Source of the DNA: Astrocystis sublimbata
Lineage: Eukaryota; Ascomycota; Sordariomycetes; Xylariales; Xylariaceae
Assembly (NCBI GenBank): GCA_022453515.1
Contig: JAJNNY010000081.1
Span: 1-64,000, forward strand
DNA: 64,000 nt
Direction of reading: 5' to 3'
Position 1 is the stretch's first letter. Each line of letters opens with the position of its first letter. The notes under the pieces were generated by a model, which was not told the origin of the DNA, searched no databases, and saw only the letters and a program-made list of their open reading frames with translations. Below are positions 23,895-34,889 of the stretch, one piece after another. The position numbers and the translations under genes are program-made.

Positions 23895-24656
23895 GGCCGC
23901 GGTGATGCATTAAGGTCATGCGGCAGATTGGAGGATAAAGGGATTAAGAGTGTGTAAAACGAAAGAATGCTTGAACGAAATCGACGTGCGATGCAATACA
24001 AGAACGCAGATGCGGAACGCTTAAAGCACAGAACGAAGCTCACCAACGAGGCTTGAAATCTATAAGAAAGGAAGGAAGATTTGGCTAAGGTACGGTGTGC
24101 CAGACCTGCTTTTACACTGCCAGCGGGGCCACAGGCTGCCTTTAGCAGTTGCTACAGGTACCTAGGTACGTACACACCAGCGTTCTGCTCTAACAACGTC
24201 GTAACGGTTATACGGCGATGTTATTCGGGTAATTTAACTCTTAGAATTTTGACTTTTTTAATAGCTCTGTTTGTGTATATACTATGGCTCACATACAGCT
24301 ACGGTATCTCATCTCGCGACTAAGCCCCTATTCAAGATTTCAAGGTTTAGTATTGCACCTTTAGTGTTGCACCTCAAGTTCAACATCCAGGATCAGTCAT
24401 CCGTTCACCAACCACATTTCACTGCCAACATACGAGCTACTTTTTTTTACTAATACTTTCTAAGCTACTATTCGATTATTTTTCTTATTTCCGATCTTTA
24501 GATATCCATTTTTTAAATACGAGTCGTAGGATTACTAGGTCTATTAAAGACTAACCTTCGTTCAAGTAATAGATCTTATAGTCATAAAAGACGAATCAAA
24601 TAGCAAAGCGATCAGCTTATTAAATTACCAAAAATAAACAAAAGCTAATAGGATAT

Positions 24657-26005
24657 CTAGGGGTATATAGCAAAAGAAAAGCAAAAAAAGACGATGCCAA
24701 TGCCGAAAATTCTGCCCGAAGGCCACCTAAGCTCCAGCTCCAGCCCCAGCCCCAGCTCCTCCTATTGTTGTTGTTGTTGTTGTTGTTGCTGCTGCTGCTC
24801 CAGAGCCAGGCGCGGCAGGGGGGGAGGCGGCGGCTCGTCGATGTCGAAGCGGTCTATCAGCTTGTTAGTATATGCGCATGCTTAGCTTATAGCTCGTTAT
24901 AGTATAAATACCGTGGGCTGCTGCTTCGGCGGCAGCATCGTCTTTCCGAAGACGCTTCTGGTTCCTCTGGTGCTCGAAGACCTCATGGAAACAGGCCTTC
25001 GACACCGCTGCAAACTGCTCCTTCTTCGGCATCGCGAAGTAGAAGTCGTGGAGCCCTTCTCGGCACTGAGCTCCTTCGGCCACCGATCTCGCCTTGGCTC
25101 GAAGCCACTTGGTAACCTCAAGGGCCAGCCCCTAAAACATGTCTGCTTCCAGTAAGTAATTGTATAGTATATTAGACAGTATACTAAGTATACAGCCTTA
25201 CTGCTTGAATAATTGCTAAAGTTATTTATATATATATATAGGAGTAACTTACGTTTCATATAGTACTAGCCAAGGGGAGTCGACTTATCGTAGTCGACGT
25301 ACCCCCGCATATACTTCCACACCGAAAAAAAGTTTTCCGGCGACCACGCCCCATAGGCCAACTCCCGCAGCCGCTCGGGGCACGGCTCGACTCCCATATC
25401 AAGGAGGAGCCCGAACCCGGGTTACTAGGCATGCTTCTCGAGGAGCTTCTATACCATTATTTCCCATTAATCAGTTACTCTACGACAGATGATAGTATGG
25501 CCCATACCTCCATATCGCGGAGGAGATGCGACTTAAAATTCTTCTGGTCATCGACCAAATACTGCCGGGCCGTAACATACTCGTACGACGTGGCCTCGAT
25601 CTCGCCGTAGACGGCCTTAATCGTCTCGCCCTCTCGCGCGGGAAGGTAACGGTGGTAGAGAAAGATCTGCCAACGCGACGCACGGGCGAACTTTCTTTCT
25701 TTCTCGTCCTATATACTAATTAGTATAGCAGGTAATTATTATACGAATATATTCTGTATATCAGTTTTCTACATACGTCGGCTGCGATCTCGCCGTCCAT
25801 ATCGGCAGGGCGGGCGCGGCGGCGGCGACTTTGCAATATCGTCTTAGAGGACAGCAGCTCCTCTCGCGTCATCTATATAACACGTTAATTCAGCTCCTAA
25901 TATTCCTACGACATATACCAAGTGGCCAGCTTATCTGCTGTCGTTACATACGTCTGGGCCGGGCGAGCCCTGGTCGCCCTCCTCGTCTACGAAGAGGTCG
26001 GCCAT
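24657..26005 (-). pseudogene. Second transposon gene with polyglutamine tail, decayed
   Basis: This minus-strand gene starts at ATG 26005 (MADLFVDEEGDQGSPGP) and runs towards the transposase-like gene. Intact-looking introns separate its exons: GTATGT...TATATAG before MTREELLSSKTIL; GTATGT...GTATATAG before DEKERKFARASRWQ; GTATGG...GGTATAG before KLLEKHA; and more downstream. The product is charged and helical, with an acidic start, a basic RRRRARP patch, and EPPPPPLPRLALE before 11 glutamines. Five in-frame stops are present: TAG-TAA after KHA, one after PLG, one before GLALEVTKW, and one right after the polyQ run. I know no family for it. Its position suggests an accessory transposition protein; that is inference. 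Confidence 0.5.
24765..24797 (-). repeat. CAG/CAA microsatellite encoding polyglutamine
   Basis: Eleven consecutive glutamine codons (three CAG then eight CAA on the minus strand), immediately followed by TAG. Confidence 0.85.
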
Positions 26006-26309
26006 TGTCTTCGAGTTTCAGGGGTAGGTGTATAGGTAGGTAGGTAGGTAGTCGGACAAAGGGCAATTCGATCAGGGGTTCGAGTTTATATTTCGAGATT
26101 CTCACTATACGAACACTAAATACACAATACCGTACACAGATCTAAAATCAGTTCTCCCAAGCTCCCATTCTGCTCATTGTTCTATGTCTATCGTGTGGGC
26201 GTTGCTCGTATTAGGCAGCCCAAGTGGCTTACGCATTACCAAGATTCCGCCCAAAGTTCCACCTGTGGCTTGCGCAGTATCTTTACGGCTCAGTTCGCCG
26301 GAACCGATA

Positions 26310-26690
26310 GATAAGCGAAGCGCGCCAAAATTTAGAACGCGCCAACTCCAGGTACCGCAGATTTGCGGCTCATACGTCAGGGCGTGCCAATATAGAGCGC
26401 TCCATATTTCAGAACCGCATATTTGCGGCTTATCGTTAGTGCGTGCCAATTTAGTACGCTCTCCAATAATAAACCGTAAACTTGCCGTTTACTCTTTGGG
26501 AGCCGCAGATATCCGACTCACCGTCTTTGAGCCGTCTACTTTCTTGGCACGATCTAAATTTAAATGGTAAATATACCGTACAAAAGATAAGCGGTTCAAA
26601 ATCTGGCCCGCTTACAGTTTGAGCGGCTCATTACACGGAGCCGCAAACTTGCGGTTCGCAAAAAAGGAGCGGCAAAGATGCCCCTCTCGT
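26310..26690. repeat. Right-end subterminal repeats of the transposon
   Basis: Copies of the left-end motifs recur here: GCGCGCCAAAATTT, AACGCGCC, CCGCAGATTTGCGGCTC, GCGTGCCAAT, AGAGCGCTCCATATTTC, AACCGCATATTTGCGGC, and GAGCCGCAAACTTGCGG near the outer edge. The shared vocabulary and mixed orientation tie this border to the one at 18.5 kb. Confidence 0.62.
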
Positions 26691-27251
26691 AACCCCCCTA
26701 GAAACAGCTAAGTTGTGTTTGTTATTGTTTGTTAGGTGGCGAAGATGAGACATTCATTCAATGTGTTTGTAATAGGTTAGGTACTTCAGCCTGCATAGGT
26801 ACCCACTTAGGCCTAGGCGGGACCCTACCGAGCCTACCTAGGTGTCAAGCGTCTAGGTAAGTACTTAAGTGGCAGGCGGGGGCGGGGCTGACCAGGCAGT
26901 CTGCTGGGGCAGCATCACCCGCAGCGAACGTAACCTACATGTAGGTAAGTACATACTGCAGTAGGTAGGAACCGGCAGCGTATTGCACCAATCAAACTGC
27001 TAACTTCTGCCCAGGTGGGCCCTACCTACCTGCAGGCTGCAGGCAGCAATAGCCACTGCACCATTAGCACCGAGCACCTGGGCCTGCCTTGCAAGGAACG
27101 CACAGTGTAGGCCCAACCCTCGGCCCAATCCTCGGCCCACACAGGCATGACAGGAACCTCTCCCAATACAACCACCTGTTTGATCCACCACTTCATCTAC
27201 CGCTTGATTGAATCGTCGCTCTGCCCGGAAATCTACCTATATATTCGTCTC

Positions 27252-27346
27252 CCTGCTTTACTGCTTCACTGCATTATTGCTTCGCTGCTTTACTGCTTTA
27301 CTGCTTCGCTGTTTCGTTACTTCAACTGCTTTATTGATTCGCTTCA
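27252..27346 (+). repeat. Minisatellite of CTGCTTTA/CTGCTTCG units
   Basis: About ten imperfect copies of an 8-bp unit (CTGCTTTA, CTGCTTCA, TTGCTTCG, CTGTTTCG and similar) in tandem. The translated frame would be low-complexity, and no gene is indicated. Confidence 0.7.
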
Positions 27347-27770
27347 CTACCATAGGGTTATTAGATTTCTTAGCCCTCAACCTACATATATTCACTGATA
27401 CTAAGGTTAAAAACATATACCTATTCATTTCGTTATACTATAATTATACATAAACATCTTTATATATGATTTATTGCTTATATACTTATTATTATATGAT
27501 TAAGCAAAAAGGTATGTAAAACTTGTCTTATATGCCACCTTGCTAGGAACACTATCGTGATAGTATGGGAGTCGAGTAGTCCCCCACCGCCATCCTCCAC
27601 CCTCATTAGGTAGTACTAATGGGTTATATTAGCTCCTGCTCAGCCGCCCAGGTGGCTCACTACATCGAATGGTTATTGGACGATGGGTGGCACATCGAAA
27701 CGGTGGTCGAGTGAATGGCCTGCACCTACGGGCTGCGACCATTCACTAACTGCATGTGTCAATCTGCGTC

Positions 27771-27778
27771 TATATAAG
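27771..27778 (+). promoter_or_regulatory. TATA-box candidate for the gene at 27909
   Basis: TATATAAG lies 131 bp upstream of the ATG in otherwise GC-balanced sequence, a position consistent with a fungal TATA box plus a 5' leader. Confidence 0.5.
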
Positions 27779-27908
27779 TCGGACGAGTTCCCCTCCAGTC
27801 CGGTTGAGAGGATGGACATCAAAGACATAGCCCTCTTCACTGTCACCGGCGCTCCCTGATACCATCCATTTCAAGCCCCAACTTCTAAGCAACTACCGCC
27901 TGCCTGCC

Positions 27909-29283
27909 ATGGATGTCCAGCAAGTATTGAGTATTCCCGATGGTGAAATCGCCTTTGAGTTTCATTGGGATCCCAAAGACGACAAACTTGAGAAAGACTA
28001 CGAAAGGCTTCAAGTAGGGCGCAAGGGCCTACGGGCGTGGACCAGTTTCGAAGAACACCCCGGATTTCTTCAACCCAGCATGGTCAAACAAGTCGACGTT
28101 CCAGCCGACTGGAAGCCCTACATCGACGCATGGGACCGTTACGTTCGCTCAGAGCTCAACTTAGTCGACTTACTCAAGAAGACTCTACTTCTAAGGGTCA
28201 AGATCGCGTTGGCTGCTGTGTCTCCGGGCACGTCTATCATCGGCACTACTCACTTCTTCAACAGTTTGGGGAAAAAGGTCCGCATCGCACCCGATCTCTT
28301 GGTGCTTGACGGAGGCGCCAATCTGCAACTAGGCGAAGCCTTGGAGGACAGAATTGTATGTATTTCGCTGGAGTCATTTATTCCCGTTTCTAGCAAGTCT
28401 CAAGAGCATAAGTTACCCTAATCGGTAACTGTACTCCCGAGACACCTGCAAACCCCCGTTTCACAAGTAATTTCTTTGCTCTAACAGGCAATTACTGACT
28501 CCGGCGGTATAGGTGGCAATTGGGGACGTCAAGGTCAAGCAGCCGGACGAGCAGGAAGACACGCCAAAAGATTTACCCAGACTCTTGCCCGGCACATCAG
28601 GATGTTTCGAGCCATGGCTAGCACAGCCAGTTCAGTGTTGCATGGACAAGGATGTTCCCTTCGGCTTTGTCCTTACCAATCGCGAAATTGTTCTCTTTCA
28701 ACTCGTCAGGGAGAATGATGACCTCGTACCAGCGCAGCGGCGGACGCGCTCGTCAGGTCTCAAACCAGATGACCATGATAAGCTCTCGCCGAGTGCATCA
28801 CAAGAACCCATCCACTCCTCGCCGTCCACTCGCGAAACACAGCATTGGGAGAAGTTCTACGAAGGCGACGTCAACATTCCACGAATTGACGTGACAAGTC
28901 CTCCAAGTGCGCCCCAGCAACCGACTGTTCCTAGCACGGCCCAGCAACCAACTGTTCCTAGCACAGAGAGTAGCCCATTATCCAGCCCACCTTCAGACAT
29001 TTCGATGTCCTACCCATCCCCCAGTTCGAACCGGCAGCGTCCAGTGTCATCGGACGTATCTATGGGATCCTCCCCGCCACTACAGAGGGACTCTCAATCA
29101 TCAAACTTTACGAACACCAGTCCTGAGAATAAAGACTTGTCATATATACTGATCCGGGCGTATGATCTTGATACACCCGGTGTTGCAGAACGGTTCCTTG
29201 AGTTCATCATGCTAGCTCAGAAGGTCAAGGATCAAGGCCGTCGGGCAATCGGGCCATCCATGTATATTCGACTTGTCAGATAA
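27909..29283 (+). CDS. Unknown fungal protein, possible PD-(D/E)XK-type fold
   Basis: Exons 27909-28355 and 28513-29283 join in phase 0 across a 157-nt intron (GTATGT...GGTATAG) to give 405 aa. I do not recognise the protein with certainty. The joined sequence has IAPDLLVLDGG (PD at residues 128-129) followed 25 residues later by IGDVKVK (D154-V-K156). This is the spacing and context of a PD-(D/E)XK nuclease-like core as seen in uncharacterised fungal families, and the motif only forms after splicing. Residues 210-330 are Ser/Pro-rich and disordered-looking, with two PQQPTVPST-type repeats. A final folded segment (YILIRAYDLDTPGVAERFLEF) closes the protein. It lies about 1.2 kb beyond the transposon's right end, but nothing shows that it belongs to it. 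Nuclease activity is inference. Confidence 0.6.
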
Positions 29284-29436
29284 GATTTCGATTAATCAAG
29301 GAATAACTATTGTATAAATAATAGTGTGCTTTTAAATAATCCTTGTATATCGCGGTAATAACTAATAAATAAACACTATATTGCTATATATTAATTCTTA
29401 AACCTTGTTACCTACCTACCTATGTATACCCGGGCC

Positions 29437-31502
29437 CTAGCTTTCATCCTGACTCGAGAACGCTGCCAGACGTAGCGAGATCTGAGCCCACGACTCCGTG
29501 CCCTCAACGAGACTCTTGACAGCCCGAAGCACCTCGTCCTCCGAACCTCTCACCTGAGACGTAGTGTCGCGATCCCTCAGAGTGACCGAACCATTCGCGA
29601 CCGTGTCGAAATCCACCGTGATGCCCAGCGGCGTGCCCAGCTCGTCGTTCCTCGCGTACCTCTTGCCAATCGAGGCACCGGAAGAGTCTATATTATTCGT
29701 GATGCCCATAGCACGCAGCCGCGACGACAGCTTGCGCGTGATGGGGGCGAATTGAGCTTGTGCGGAGAGGGACACGATGAGGACCTTGGTTGGGGCCACG
29801 GCGAGGGGCAGTGAGAGAACCTGTGTCCTTCAGTAAGCCGTTGAGGTATAATTAATCAGAGCATGTGGGGGGTCGGGGGTAAGCTTACGGCTCTGGCGAC
29901 GTCCTGTGGTCGATGCCAGTAGGTTTGTTCAAGCAGGCAATACAAGATGCGACCGATACCAAATGATGGCTCGATGACATTGGGGGTATACTCGCGTATG
30001 GTCTGCACTTGGGTGACCTTTTCGATGCTTAGGAGCTCACGAGACAGCTCCACGGATGAGGCACCATCCGACAGCGGCACAGCGGTGTTCAGAGTTACAG
30101 TGCCATTTGCGCCCAGCTCTCCAGCCAACTTCTCAAGATCTGTCTGTTCCAAGGCCTCAACAGTTGCCTGCACAATCTTAGCATCACGTTTGAATCTCGG
30201 ACCGATGAGTTTCTTATCAAGAGACGCCTGCCAACACTCGACCTTGACAGGGCCGTCGCGCAAGGCCTCTTTGACCACGAGCAGAGTGCCAGTGAACTTC
30301 GAATGAACAGTCAGATCGTAGGCGCTTCGATCCGCACAGCCAACGCACTCAATCCACCCGTAGCTCGTCAGGAGTTCAGCATCCCAGCAATCGCAGGCGT
30401 AGTGAGCCATCTCGTTGTCCAGGTGCTGTCTGAACCGCAGCTTCGCAGGATCAACGCCGATCTTGAGGAGGAAGAGCATGATTCTCCCGAGAAAATAGCC
30501 GAGCGTCTCATTATCGATAGTCTTCGCCTTGACCGCTTCCTCTACTGACATCTTGCGCGGAGCAGTTTTACCAGCTAGCTGAGTCTCTTTATCGAGCAGG
30601 GGCAACTCAACCTGACCTACCTCCTCGAAACGCTCATGCTGCTTCCTCTCGGGATCGACGTAATGCTCGATCTCAGCCATCAGGAATTCTCTCCCGCGAA
30701 GGAGGCCGGACCGTGGCGAGATCTCATTACGGTATGATTTGCCGATACTTGCCGAAGCGAACGGCATTGAGCCCTGATTGAAATCGAGGAGCTTGCGGAA
30801 GTTCAGAAACTGTCCCTGAGCTGTTTCTGGACGCAAATACACGGGTGCAGCTGCGCTGGGTCCCACGGATGACTTGAACATGAGATTGAAGGGCATCGGA
30901 GTTGACACCTCGCCATTTCCGTCTGGATTGCGGATGTCGTATCGCGTAATCAGATCGCCAAGCTCTGCGCCGCCGTAGTTATCTATCTGCAAACCGAATC
31001 GCATTAGAATCACCAATTAGGACAAGGAGCGAGCAATGACCTTAGCTAAGATGCTGCGGTACTCAGCAGCAGTCGTCTCGTCCAACTTGGGGCTATTCTT
31101 CAACGACCCATCGATACCCCTCGCCAGGCGCGACTCCAAGACGCCCTCGACCAAATGATCTGCTCTGAGATACTCGCCTCTCGCCGGGTCTTTGCACATC
31201 CAATCAGCGAACTTGTCGACGTGGCCACTCGTCTTAAGAACCGTTTCCGGGGTGATGACAGTGCAGTCCAGCTCCAGCATGTTCTCCTCGTATACAAAAT
31301 GTTTGCGCCACAGGTCGACGATGTTAGCCTGCAACGCGCAGCCGGGCGGGCCATAGTCGTAGAGACCGCGATTGTCGCCGTTGAAGTTGGGCGCGGTCCG
31401 GTAGATCTCAAAAGACTCGGTGAAGAAGAAGCGGCGTTTCGTAACGGATTCAAACAGAGACCGATCGAAAGGGTCGCCTTTCAGCGTCGTCATGGGAGCC
31501 AT
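29437..31502 (-). CDS. GRS1: Glycyl-tRNA synthetase (class II, eukaryotic type)
   Basis: Attaches glycine to tRNA-Gly in cytosol and, in fungi, usually also mitochondria. Exons 31502-31041, 30986-29889 and 29820-29437 give 647 aa. Motifs: GLYDYGPPGCALQANI near residue 45, TSGHVDKFADWM, YLRPETAQGQFLNF (motif 2 region), GREFLMAEIEHYVDPE, and EPSFGIGRILYCLLEQ (motif 3). The C-terminal anticodon-binding domain begins around VAPTKVLIVSLSAQ and includes GTPLGITVDFDT. The first intron (31040-30987, 54 nt) uses the weak donor GTCATT but is required, since it carries an in-frame TAA and its removal yields ILAKIDNYGGAELG. The frame is open upstream to an ATG at 31574; a start there would add 24 residues and could give a longer, organelle-targeted form. 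The yeast enzyme uses alternative starts, so dual targeting is plausible. Confidence 0.95.
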
Positions 31503-32169
31503 GGTGTGTTTTGCTTCTTCAATAGCACTTGGGGTATATATTAGATCGTAGAACGAGTGCAGAAAGGGTTCCAAAATGAGTGTCGCGCGGCAGCGATATT
31601 TGCCTATGAATTTAGTTGTTTTGAGTCACCGTTGTTAGCTTGAGTCACTGTCACCGGCAACGGGAGACCTATACTCGTGTTAGTCGGGCTACTGAATGAG
31701 GAAATGTAGAGGGGGTTTCTGGCATTTTGATTGGCTGGTATCGTCAATTATACTTCCCAGGCTCACCACCCCGCCTACTACGCGGCACGCAAAATAGATT
31801 AGACGCTTCTAGTACCCTTTCTTGCCACCCGATGCGAAAAAATATTGGCGAGGTACGAAAAGCCATCCCATCTTTTTTGCGTGCCGCCTTGCCCCCACTA
31901 AAGGTAGTTCATCTCACTCCACACATGCCCGGTGGTCGGGTTCAGCTAAGGACCGCTAGATAGAGCACGCGTATTATTTGTAACCTAAGCATCATCCCTC
32001 GAATTCATTCAATATTATTGTTTCCTCCCACCTACATCCCATCCAATACAACTCAATCCATCACCACATTGTACGATCATTAAGCAGCCATCAAGCAAGA
32101 AGGCAGACCTTTGATTGCAACCAAAACCTCGAGGCTTGTTGCTAGCCCAAACGCGCACATTGCTCCAAA
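31503..32169. other. Divergent intergenic region, no gene
   Basis: Shared promoter region of GlyRS (-) and the BTB gene (+). The first 72 bases are the possible N-terminal extension of GlyRS. Nothing else is recognised. Confidence 0.6.
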
Positions 32170-33109
32170 ATGGGGGACGAGACTGTGCCGCTAAAGACCA
32201 AATTGCTTCGGATCAGAGACTATAGCGATCTCATCTTGAGCTGCAACGAACAACAGTTCAAGGTCCACAAAGCCGTAGTATGTGCAGAGTCCCCAGTCAT
32301 GGCGGCTGCTCTGAAGGGCGGGTTCAAGGTCAGTTCAGCTGTATACCACCACGACAGCAAGGCAAAGCATGTACTCATTCACAGATTAGGAGGCGAAATC
32401 CGGTGTGATAGACGTCTTATTCGACATCGAAAGCGTGCGCCGCTTGATCGAGTTCATGTACACGGGTGACTATCTCTCGCACAACGCAGCGCTGGATGTC
32501 CTATTATCAGGCAGCCAGCCCGAGGAGAGTCCTGCCGCAAGAGAGCACGTGAAAAAGCCGGACGTCGGAGAAGCGACCGGGCCGAACACCAGCTCCGCCG
32601 ACCCCCAAGAGCCGTCCAAATCCGACCAGATGCTCTGCCACGCTCGCGTGGTCATTATTGCGGATTACTACGACGTACCTGCCCTAAAGTACTTATCGAT
32701 TGATCGATTAAAGATTTTTCTAGAAAAGGAGTGGTCCGCCAAATTATTCTGCGAATTGCTTGAAGAGGTCATTGGCTCTACGAATGACAGGGTGTTGCTG
32801 CGCATGCTGGGCGCTATGGCCGTTGAGCACATACACGAACTCTTCATGAAGGGCATCTTCGACGAAGGCGGTCTTGCACGAGAACTCGCTCCTTATGTTC
32901 TACCCGGATGTTTCATGAAATTGAAAGCCGCCGAAGCAGTTCGATGGTCTGCTAATAGCAACCCTTTCGAGATCGGCGGGCCCCCGCCTCAAGTACTCAC
33001 TACTTTACCATCCAAAAGCCCATTTGGGGGAAGGACAACAGTTACTGTTGTTAGACCGGCTAGTAGCCTATTCGGCAATAACCGGAATGGTGCTAATGCA
33101 CCTCACTGA
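32170..33109 (+). CDS. BTB/POZ domain protein
   Basis: Predicted protein-interaction protein; fungal BTB proteins often act as adaptors, for example for cullin-3 ligases, but no partner can be named. Exons 32170-32328 and 32390-33109 give 292 aa. Splicing to the acceptor GATTAG yields the continuous BTB core SDLILSCNEQQFKVHKAVV, then SPVMAAALKGGFKEAKSG, then DVLFDIESVRRLIEFMYTGDY, covering residues 15-100. A polar insert (about 105-145, Pro/Ser/Glu) separates the last BTB helices (HARVVIIADYYDVPALKYLS). The C-terminus is variable. There is no kelch or MATH domain. Confidence 0.88.
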
Positions 33110-34889
33110 AAATCAGATTCCTAGTACCCTGCCTCAGCAGTATCTTTCCTATTGAAGCTTGCACATCAAAGCTCATTACATGAATTAGCATAGCATATAC
33201 ACGTATGTCTTTGAAAAGTTATCATTTGGTCTAGAGACTAGCGCTCTAGGGGATTCAGGCAATAATCATAACATAGGAACAAGTAGTAATAAAAAAATCA
33301 TATCCTCGTATAATTAATATTCTGCTTAATCCTATAATACCTCGGTCCCCATTATATATACCGCTGCAAAACTAATAGCTTGCCGTTCAACATCACAATC
33401 TAGAATATCTACATACCAAGCACCTCCACCCTATCAAGAATTTTCGGATTAGTGAGATCAGCTAGGGAAGCATGCATGTTCGGCATTTCTAGGCGCAATA
33501 TTTTTGGCCCTCGCTAGGCGTGCCGCATGGTCCAAGCGTGGTCCCAGCAACAAGCCACACCAAGTTGTTTCAAACTTCCGCAGAACTGCGCCACCAGGAA
33601 CCAGGAACCAGTCTTCGCCAGTTCAGGCAATCTTGAAGGATTCTTCCTCCAGCCCTGTAATAATCCAGATCTCACAACACAATTTGTCCAGTCTCATCAA
33701 GTTCACATACACCTGTTCTATGCATATTGACGTCTCATGCAAATCTGGGCTGAGGCTTTCGTCATTGCGCTTCCATTCTTGAACTAATTTATTCTTTTTC
33801 TGCGGGAGTAAAGCAGCAAAGCACGCGAAATCAAGGCACGTGCGGCATCAACTTGTTCGGCTCATTGTTGATCCGAGGCTGAGCCGCTCCATATCCATAA
33901 CAAGGAATCTCTCTCTCTCTCCCAAGTGAGAATAGCATGACATGGCATGGCATGGCTAAATGAGGCGCGCGCATTCCGCTTTTCGGTTCAAAGCTTGAAA
34001 CGGATTTTTATCTTTAGCCATCCATTATCCACCCCCAGCGTCAAATCCTCTTTCTCAGGATTGCGACCTTGACATGCGATTCCCGACCCCACCCGCGCGC
34101 GCAACAGCGGGACAGGTAAGACACTTCATCTCAATGTAGGTACCGGCAAGAACACAGGCTTTTGGTTTTGGTGGGTTGGAATCGTGCAGATCAGTCTTGG
34201 CGATCACGGACCAGCAGCTGCTGATTTGCTCCTAACTGCCTAATCGGGCGAGCGAGGTCACTGAGGTTGGAGACGGCTTACCCGTTGTAGGTAGGTAGCA
34301 AGGACGTCGTCCAAGATGCTAATATATGCAGCTGTTTCGCACCGATGTCACATGCCTAGCCCGGCCAGGTATTCTATGCAGCGGGCTGCTATTCTTGACA
34401 CAGTCCATATCACTGGGAGGGAGAAGGACGGGGTCGACCAGCCAGCATGCAGGTCATCAAGACGCCGCCGAGTGGGGTTCCTCCAATCTGCTATCGTGAC
34501 TCCAACGCCCAACCCTCCTCAGTCAGGAGGGTGAGTGAGAGGTTCTGACCAGAGCTTATGCGCGCTACAGCGTCTTCGCCAACATGCTACGTTGCAATCC
34601 TGGAAGGGGATGGCCAGCCAACTCCACGGCATATGTGCCACCCCTGAGAAGCTGGTAGCGTTATGTGAGCCATCACCTGCCAAGTTCATCGCATGGCATC
34701 TAGTGATCCCATGCCGCACCGAGAGGATGGGCCAGAAGCTGACATTGTCTCGGCCGTGGCCTCTATCTATAAGAGCGGCCGTCGCACCTGTGCAAGAGTG
34801 TAGTATTCTTCTCAACGGTACCTAACCATCTTCGCTCATTTTCTACCACCGGCCAATTTCCCAAGTCCTCCGTCGACATCTCCGTCATC
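33110..34889. other. Long intergenic region with simple repeats, no gene
   Basis: About 1.8 kb without a convincing gene. It holds an AT-rich 3' flank (33200-33420), a CT microsatellite (33907-33922), GACATGGCATGGCATGG (33936-33952) and GTAGGTAGGTAG (34278 onward). Short ORFs show no domain. The final part is the chitinase promoter. Confidence 0.6.
34767..34773 (+). promoter_or_regulatory. TATA-box candidate of the chitinase gene
   Basis: CTATAAG lies 123 bp before the chitinase ATG, the typical spacing in fungal genes with a short 5' leader. Confidence 0.45.

Larger units (their letters stand above)
18543..26698. mobile_element. About 8 kb decayed fungal DNA transposon
   Basis: Evidence for one element: both borders carry the same family of subterminal repeats (cores GCGGCTC, AACCGCAAAT, GGCACGCTCC, TTGGCGCGC) in both orientations, and the interior holds two large minus-strand genes, one of them transposase-like. 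Left border: GGGGGTCTGGAGG followed by a 33-bp repeat. Right border, reverse complement: GGGGGTTACGAGAGGGG. I could not find a convincing target-site duplication, so exact ends are uncertain. Both genes keep correct intron borders and reading frames but hold about 20 in-frame stops, so the copy is inactive. The family could be CACTA/Tnp2-like, Plavaka or KDZ type; sequence alone does not settle this. Confidence 0.6.
26699..27908. other. Intergenic region with AGGT/ACCT tracts, minisatellite and promoter
   Basis: No gene is seen. The first part (26760-27130) is rich in ACCTAGGT/GTAGGTAGG tracts and short GC-rich patches. A CTGCTTYA minisatellite follows, then an AT-rich block (27400-27520) and the promoter of the gene at 27909. 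Confidence 0.6.
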
